NCBI RefSeq assembly: GCF_033568475.1
Contig: NW_027331833.1
Location: 248,001-312,000, forward strand
DNA: 64,000 nt
Reading direction: 5' to 3'
DNA from: Henckelia pumila
Lineage: Eukaryota; Streptophyta; Magnoliopsida; Lamiales; Gesneriaceae
Shown here: piece after piece, positions 58,266 through 64,000 of the stretch
How the letters are laid out: every line of letters begins with the position of its first letter
Numbering within the stretch: the first letter of the stretch is position 1
The notes under the pieces: model-generated
What the model saw: the letters and a program-made list of their open reading frames with translations, nothing else
The model's database searches: none
What the model was told of the DNA's origin: nothing
Position numbers and translations under genes: made by a program

Positions 58266-58631
58266 TTTTTTTATAAAAAAAAAAACCACACATTATCCAC
58301 TCAATATTGTTACAAGTTATTACAAAATAATTTCAAACATTTCTCAATAAATTTTTTTCGTAATCTAAGTATTAATTTAACTTCAATCATAATTATCAAT
58401 ACAAAAAAAAACTAATATAATTGTGCTGACACGCAATACATGAATAGGGTTACTATTATATATATTAAATATACCCCAAATATTGATGTGAATCTCTTGA
58501 AGCCAAAAACAACGACATGGGATCACAAGAATCATGAATATACATGATTTAACCAATGAAAGTTTAAAATTAGAGCAACCTCAAAGAAACACAAATATGA
58601 AATGACAAGAAATATACATTAAAAACATATA
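58266..58631. other. AT-rich DNA without recognised feature
   Basis: Between the MITE and the CACTA element; nothing recognisable. Confidence 0.4.
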
Positions 58632-58657
58632 TACTACAACAAATATGCTAATTAACT

Positions 58658-58856
58658 ACACTAAAAAGACAACAGTTTTACACACAAACTGTTGTATTTT
58701 GACTTTTTACAACGGTTTTTACGAAAACCGTTGTTGTTGACCATATTTTAATTAAAAACGACAATTATATGTCAGAGATAACGGTTTTTAAAACCGTTGT
58801 CGATGAGCGGGGTTTTTATGACCTACGACAACGGTTAATTAAAACCGTTGTCTTTG
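58658..58856. repeat. Left subterminal repeats of CACTA
   Basis: Successive palindromic words such as AACGGTTTTTACGAAAACCG, AACGGTTTTTAAAACCGTT and ACGGTTAATTAAAACCGT. In intact CACTA elements such subterminal words bind the element's regulatory protein. Confidence 0.8.
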
Positions 58857-58879
58857 CTTTTTCAAAATTTTTTTTTTAT

Positions 58880-59950
58880 GATAAACGCATATACTATACC
58901 CCTTTTAAGAGAAAAAAGCCAAGCCCTAACCAAATCATTTGCCTCTTTTCTCTCCGTTCGCTCCTTTCCTTAAGTCGCCGCTCTCATTCTCACATCCCCT
59001 TTCTTTCCTTGCTTTGTCTAGGCAAGCTTGGCGGAGGGCCACCCTACATACATCCTCCGGCGCTTTGAGATGATATATTTTGTACGCTCTCGTGGTTTGG
59101 GAGAAGAAAAGGAGGTAGAGGCTATAGCAAGCAGCTTTCGTACGCTCTCGTGACATAAGAATCCCTTCTCCTAATCTTAAAATCTCTAACCTAATCTTTC
59201 GTCACTTTAAATTTTATCTTATCCTACCAGTTTAAGGTATTTTTCTATCTCCAATCTTTCGTTTTGTTGTTTATTTTGCTCTATTTTCGGATCTATGTGT
59301 TTGAATTTGAGTTTTTTTATCAATAATTTTTATTTTCTTGATCCAGTTTTTTTTTATCACTGTTTTTGCATGATTGATTCATGGATCTGTATTCTTATAC
59401 GATTTATTTCATTTTGTTTGATTCAGATTATGGTGTCGGTGGTTTAAATGATTTGGGATCTGAGATTATTCTGGATTTTCTATAGATTGATTTTAGTTTT
59501 GGATTTGTCGGTGGTCGTTTGGATCCGAAAAATAGATATTTTAATGGGATTTGATCTTGTTTTTAAGTATTGACTTCGAACTTTTAATTATATCTTAATT
59601 ATTAAAAATTATGATGTTGAAATAGTGAAGGATTGTTTGATTTTCTTATTATTACCCTTCTGTCGTGGGCCTTGAACATGACTCATCTTTAGAAGATGAG
59701 AGTACTCCAATTATACCCCCGAAATATTTCAGCAAGCCTAAGGGAATCCCGAGATCTGTTAGTTTTTTTTTTGTTTATTACTATCGACATGAAATGTATT
59801 TGGATCTTTCTTGTCACTTGTTTGATGTGCAGCTATGTATCCGTTTTTAGAATGCTACATCTGTGGAGAATCTAATTTCTGATTAATCATGAAAAAAATC
59901 GTAATGTTGTTTGAGTTACAAAGTATTGAGCTGTCACTAATTACTGGTTA
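58880..59950 (+). other. Captured promoter/5' UTR-like and exon-like DNA
   Basis: A C/T-rich stretch at about 58915-59060 looks like a plant 5' UTR and is followed by intron-like T-rich DNA up to the eS28 start, so it may be the captured promoter and first exon of that gene. An exon-like open stretch at about 59665-59760 (STPIIPPKYFSKPKGIPRSV) is not recognised. Confidence 0.35.
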
Positions 59951-60000
59951 TTCAATATTCACTACTCACTTTCAGCACTTTTTTGGTTTCTGAAGAGAAA

Positions 60001-60198
60001 ATGGAATCCCAAATCAAGCATGCCATAGTGGTGAAGGTGATTGGAAAAACCGACTCCCATGGGCATGTGACCAAAGTGAGAGTCAAGTTTATTGATGACC
60101 ATAACCGATTTATCATGAGAAATGTCAAGGGACCTGTTAGATAGGGTGATGTTCTCACTCTCTTCGAGTCTGAAAGAGAAGCTCGCCGGTTGCGTTGA
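60001..60198 (+). pseudogene. RPS28: Ribosomal protein eS28 (RPS28) pseudogene
   Basis: eS28 is a small 40S-subunit protein near the mRNA exit channel. The plus strand from ATG 60001 gives 65 codons: [20 protein letters not shown], then [20 protein letters not shown], ending LFESEREARRLR, the full length of plant eS28 (64-65 aa). One in-frame TAG at 60142-60144 (codon 48) replaces the Glu of the conserved PVREGD block, so the copy cannot make the protein. An acceptor-like TTTCAG lies about 30 nt upstream, suggesting capture of genomic DNA with its 5' UTR intron. It lies within the CACTA element together with ADA2 pieces. Confidence 0.9.
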
Positions 60199-60315
60199 GC
60201 AATCTGATTTTTTTTCCTGGGCGGGAAATGCATTCTAATTTCAGTTCTTTATAATTGTTTTTCATAGTTTTCTAGTATGAATTTCAGAAACTTATCTTTT
60301 TGTGGTTTTGTTTAG

Positions 60316-60398
60316 ATACTGAGACCGAAACCTGTGAGGATGATAGACAGATATTGAAAAGGAGGCTTGCTGCTTCTGCTGTTGAAATTGAAAAGCAG
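60316..60398 (+). pseudogene. Exon-like piece, unidentified
   Basis: Between a TTTAG acceptor and a CAG|GTAAAA donor the plus strand is open: DTETETCEDDRQILKRRLAA then SAVEIEKQ. Codon pattern and splice borders look genuine. The source gene is not recognised. Confidence 0.4.
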
Positions 60399-60775
60399 GT
60401 AAAACCGTCCAGGCTTTCTGAAATTAGCAATATAAAGCATTGAATATGTTTATGCATAAACATATATCATTTTGTGGATCATGCAGAGAATGAAATGTTT
60501 TCAATGAGCTGGAAAGAATCATAAGGCTGGGAGGAACTGTTTGATTTTGAATAAGTATTTCATATCCTTTACTGAACAAACATTGTGTGCATTCAATCTC
60601 TTAGAAATTTCTTAGCAATACCTTAATGTTCTGATTCGACCATCATAAAGAGAAAATATCTTAGAAATTGAGGCCGCGCAAAAGGCTCTATTCAAATAAT
60701 TAAAATCATATATACCACATAGTAGTTACTTTTAGCTTTTACATGAACAAGTGTATTATATACATGATATGTTTC

Positions 60776-60957
60776 ACTGCAGAGTGCCTTGCAGAAAGCA
60801 AGGAGGGATCCGATTCACCATCAACGACTTCCATTTCTTCAACAAGTCACTGTAGCTTTTTTCATTCTTGAAAAGTAAACGAGGCTTCAAGTCCATGACC
60901 TGCCTCAAATTCATGATTCTGGCCACAGAGTTTTGTGTGCTGATGGCGATCAGGTTG
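60776..60957 (-). pseudogene. Minus-strand open piece, unidentified captured fragment
   Basis: Read on the minus strand the segment is open for about 59 codons: LIAISTQNSVARIMNLRQVM, DLKPRLLFKNEKSYSDLLKK, WKSLMVNRIPPCFLQGTL, then a stop at 60776-60778. The composition looks like real protein, but I do not recognise the family. Its orientation is opposite to eS28 and ADA2, as expected for a separate capture event. Confidence 0.4.
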
Positions 60958-61123
60958 TTTTTTTTTTTAGCATTTGCTTAAGTAGATTGATGGTGCTGAA
61001 TTTTCCATCAAATCTTTTCTCGTGTTTCTGTTACATATAATTAATGTTCTTATTTGTTAAAGCTGAGTGATGACCTGTTCACATTGCTGAATGCTGATGG
61101 TCTTCAAAGTGTAATTTTAATAG

Positions 61124-61586
61124 GACATATTATCCTTTCCTCTCATATGTCCAGAATGGAATGCTGATGAAGAAATGCTACTTCTGGAGGTGATCTGTTA
61201 CTTCTTTTGTGTGTTTATCAGAACCTTGATCTTTAAAGCCCACCCTTTTTCTCTTGAAAATCTTAGCTTTGTTTTTTCCTCATTAAATGTTCTTTTAGCA
61301 GGGGATTGAAATGTAAGGCATGTGTAACTGGGCAGAAGTTGCGGAGCATGTTGGGACAAAGACAAAGGAAGCTTGTATAGAACATTATAGGAATGCTTAT
61401 CTAAACTCTCCTCACTTTCCTATACCGGTACGATTTCTTAAATAATTAAGTTTCTTCTAAGAACTATTTTCTCTTCAAGCAGTGCTAAAATATATACATT
61501 TGTTTCCTCAGGACATGACACATGTAGAGGGTAAAAATAGAAATGAACTACTTGCTATGGCTAAAGGCATCTTGATGACAAAAGAG
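61124..61586 (+). pseudogene. ADA2: ADA2 transcriptional adaptor fragment, three exons
   Basis: ADA2 is a subunit of the SAGA/GCN5 histone-acetyltransferase complex. Three exons with proper splice borders are readable. Exon 61124-61189 (LSFPLICPEWNADEEMLLLE) is followed by donor GTGATC. Exon 61302-61427 (GMCNWAEVAEHVGTKTKEAC...YLNSPHFPIP) encodes most of the SANT domain. Exon 61512-61586 (DMTHVEGKNRNELLAMAKGI) is followed by donor GTTGGT. A TAA at 61314-61316 replaces the Tyr of the EMYG motif. The N-terminal ZZ zinc finger and the C-terminal SWIRM domain are absent. Retained introns show that genomic DNA, not cDNA, was captured. Confidence 0.88.
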
Positions 61587-61599
61587 GTTGGTGTTATGG

Positions 61600-63280
61600 G
61601 TAGTCCTCTACTTCTCTTCGCCTTTTCTTCTTGTAGTTCTTTCTAGCATTGATTAGTCAGGTTTTGAGTCCATTACTCGTATATTTAGCTATTAGGAAAT
61701 TGTGTAACACTGAAATACTACGTAATTTTCTTCTGTCCTAGCAATATAGGTCATGGTTCATGGACAGGAATTGTTTTCTTTTAATAATTCATATAGCCTA
61801 AGGGGTGACATTTTGAATACTTTCTTCGGTAAAAACATAGGCATGCATGAAATTGTCCTCAAATGGCTTTGGAAACCTACATAGTTCATTTGTTTGAATG
61901 CAATTTGATAAAAGCTTAAAAATTTTGTATGACAGGGGAAGGTTAAGCAGACCGTTGTGTAAATTACATTATTGTTTAACTTTTGCATGGAGTTTTTAAA
62001 TGATGGAAAGTATGCTAATTAGTAGCGTAATGTTTGAAGGAAGTGTCAAACTTGTGTTAGAAAGTCTAATCACACTATACGTAGGAGAATTCAACAATTT
62101 CTTTCATTCCATCTCATTGTGGTGTGCTCCAAGGATAAGATTTTTTCATGCGACACACTTTACGCATTTGCTGACGTAGTTTAATTTGGTTCAGAATAGT
62201 GGAAGGATAATGATTAGTAAAAATGTTTTTCAATGGTAGAGTATTATAATCACTTGCATAGTTACTTAAGTTGAAACACTGTAATCTTAATGGAACTTAG
62301 AATTTTGAGAATATATTACATATGCTAATGCCTGTGTGTATTCTAAATTTTCAATAATTCTGTATTTTCATTAATTGTTCTTATAAATTATTATAAATAA
62401 TGTAAGAGCTTACAAGTTAATAAACAAAAACAAAAATCTTTAGCTTAGTTTGACATTTATTAATAGTTAAGACAATTTGGGTGAGTTTGGCAAGTCCAAA
62501 GCAGATGGGTGTGTATCATATTTGTCATCACGAGAGTTAACTACTAGGATTTGCATATTTCTTTATGATAAAACTTTTATGTGTTTATCACATATTGTAA
62601 ATTATTCGGTTATTCATGGTTCTTTTGTCTATGCTATATAACTTGTTGAATTTATAACTATGTCTTCATCTGTGATGACCTTAATTGATTCCATCGAAAG
62701 GAGGGGGGGTGGGGGGGTAGTACAATCGATGATGATTGGGAGTTCACTTCACAGTCAAGTGAAGTTCGAATCTTCTTTAAGAGGGAAATTCATATTTTTC
62801 CATCTTTTCAAAAGATGGAAGATCGAATCTTCTTTCATATTATTAATTGATTTAATGAATTTGTTGTTCGTATATAATGTATCTTGGTTAAGTAAATTTA
62901 GAGGAAATAGAAAGTTTTATTTTATAATACTTTGGTTAGATGTAATTTTGATGGGATGCATTGAGATTATCATATTGTTTTGCTAAATTTGTATTGTTCT
63001 TATAATTGAGATTGTTTATAATTTATATTGAATCATTCGAAAAATATAACCATAGATTGCTACATATGAATTGTCCAGCAAGGTAGCAAGATTGAAGATT
63101 GTGAAAGAAGGGTTCCAAGTTTATCAAGATCATTAGTTCATAGCTATATTTTCTAGTATGCATTGATTTAGAATTCGAATTTTGAGTGATTTGTAATACT
63201 GAAAAATGTATATTAAATTTTATTTTCGAAATATTAAATTTTGATTGATTTATAATATTGAAAATTTGTATATTAAATTT
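61600..63280. other. CACTA interior, no further gene recognised
   Basis: AT-rich, with a G-rich tract near 62700-62718 (GGAGGGGGGGTGGGGGGG). No recognisable coding domain; part may be ADA2 intron sequence. Confidence 0.4.
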
Positions 63281-63289
63281 TTTTTTTAG

Positions 63290-63590
63290 AAACGACAACG
63301 GATTTAACCTGTTGCAAAATCGTTGTCGTATGTCTCCAAAGACAACAGATTTAAACTGTTGCAAAACCGTTGTCGTAAGCCTCAAAAGACAACGGATTTA
63401 AACTGTTGTAGAACCGTTGCCATATGCCTCCAAAGACAACGGATATAAACTGTTGCAAAACTGTTGTGGTATGTCTCCAAAGACAACGGATATAACTGTT
63501 GTCGTTGGACATGCTTTTTACAACACCAACAGTTACAACGGTTTTAACCCCCTCTACGACAACGGATTTTATCCGTTGTCGTTTTCAATT
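63290..63590. repeat. Right subterminal repeats of CACTA
   Basis: Five to six degenerate copies of a 45-48-bp unit containing GACAACGGATTTAAACTGTT and CAAAACCGTTGTCGTA, spaced by CCTCCAAA, then a final ACGACAACGGATTTTATCCG palindrome before the terminus. Confidence 0.85.
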
Positions 63591-63602
63591 TTTCTTGTAG
63601 TA

Positions 63603-64000
63603 CAACACATAAATTTCAATTACCTAAACTTGTTTAAGTTAACTCGTGGCTTAAACAAAGCAAGAACCTTGGTACATTGAAGGGCACCTCGACCCAATCC
63701 TTACAATGAGACACGATCGATGGTATCAGATGCTTGAATGCCAAAAGAAATGAAATCCATGATTAAAATTTATTTATTTATTTATTTTAATAAAAAATTA
63801 GAGAATTCATGAGCCACCAAAAGGACAAGAAAACACTATAGGTTTTGAGGGGAAAATTCTTCAATAATCATGAAAAAATGTAGAAGGCATGTTTAATTAT
63901 ATATATATGACTCAAGGACTTAATTAACATGAACCTAATGGGCTTAAAAACAAGACAAAACAACATTTTAAAAATAGACCTACAGGCATAAGAACGAAAA
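63603..64000. other. Flanking DNA, no feature
   Basis: AT-rich DNA to the window end; no feature that I can support. Confidence 0.4.

Larger units (their letters stand above)
58632..63602. mobile_element. Non-autonomous CACTA element with captured genes
   Basis: The left end TACTACAACAAAT and, on the minus strand, the right end TACTACAAGAAAAATT match the CACTACAAGAAAA terminus of plant CACTA transposons apart from the first base. Next to both ends are dense subterminal repeats built on GACAACGG / CCGTTGTC. No transposase (TNPD/TNPA) is visible. The interior holds an eS28 pseudogene, ADA2 exons with introns, and further exon-like pieces, the pattern of a gene-capturing (Pack-type) CACTA. A 3-bp TSD could not be confirmed. 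Confidence 0.75.

Noticed and set aside
62660..62986. 108-codon plus-strand open frame
   Set aside because: No conserved domain, hydrophobic low-complexity product within CACTA interior DNA.

Overview
This is a repeat-dominated stretch of a higher-plant nuclear genome, very probably a eudicot. The evidence is Ty1/copia and Ty3/gypsy (chromovirus) polyproteins of plant type, Mutator-like, hAT and CACTA elements, a plant-specific VQ gene, and captured pieces of nuclear genes for ribosomal protein eS28 and the transcriptional adaptor ADA2. Only one apparently intact host gene is visible: a VQ-motif gene on the minus strand at 37716-38366. I recognised no rRNA, tRNA or CRISPR locus. Almost everything else is transposable element in various states of decay, and many boundaries can be fixed from target-site duplications (TSDs) read directly in the sequence.

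Layout. 1-1897: 3' end and 3' LTR of a plus-strand LTR element. 1915-3045: solo LTR (TSD AGTTA). 4120-7640: a plus-strand copia LTR fragment abutting a minus-strand SIRE/Maximus-like copia gag-protease remnant with its 5' LTR. 8166-8480: Mutator-like MITE. 9616-11597: hAT-like element (TSD TCTTGTGA) hosting a solo LTR (TSD ATTCT). 11818-12115: second MITE family. 12534-13339: probable solo LTR.

14058-35619 is a three-level nest, all elements in minus orientation. A non-autonomous LTR element with 450/437-bp LTRs (TSD TTATC) and internal tandem arrays was invaded by a Tekay/Del-like chromovirus with 1.34-kb LTRs (14756-32573, TSD TTGAG). The gag of that chromovirus was invaded by a copia element with 1.88-kb LTRs (20345-29708, TSD CCATG). 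The polyproteins read collinearly but carry scattered stop codons and a few frameshifts, so none of these copies looks autonomous.

35620-42920 is the more genic part: a MITE inside one half of a tandem duplication whose other half preserves the empty site, the VQ gene, a decayed viroplasmin/RNase H1-like exon, and a 1.2-kb Mutator-like element (TSD CAGTTAAAA). 42921-54133 is a second SIRE-like copia copy (minus) in which a putative-plant-transposon-protein (PTPD) reading frame lies between RNase H and a G-rich 3' tract. That frame is itself broken by a gypsy-type LTR, a hAT remnant and another LTR fragment. 54224-56356: solo LTR (TSD CAAGT). 57953-58265: third MITE of the first family. 58632-63602: a non-autonomous CACTA element carrying an eS28 pseudogene, three ADA2 exons and unidentified exon-like pieces.

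The best leads are the gene-capturing CACTA element, the copia element with a PTPD 3' frame, the extra coiled-coil frame upstream of the chromovirus gag, and a recurrent palindromic word scattered through the two SIRE-like copies. All calls come from reading the sequence and motif recognition; no database search was possible.
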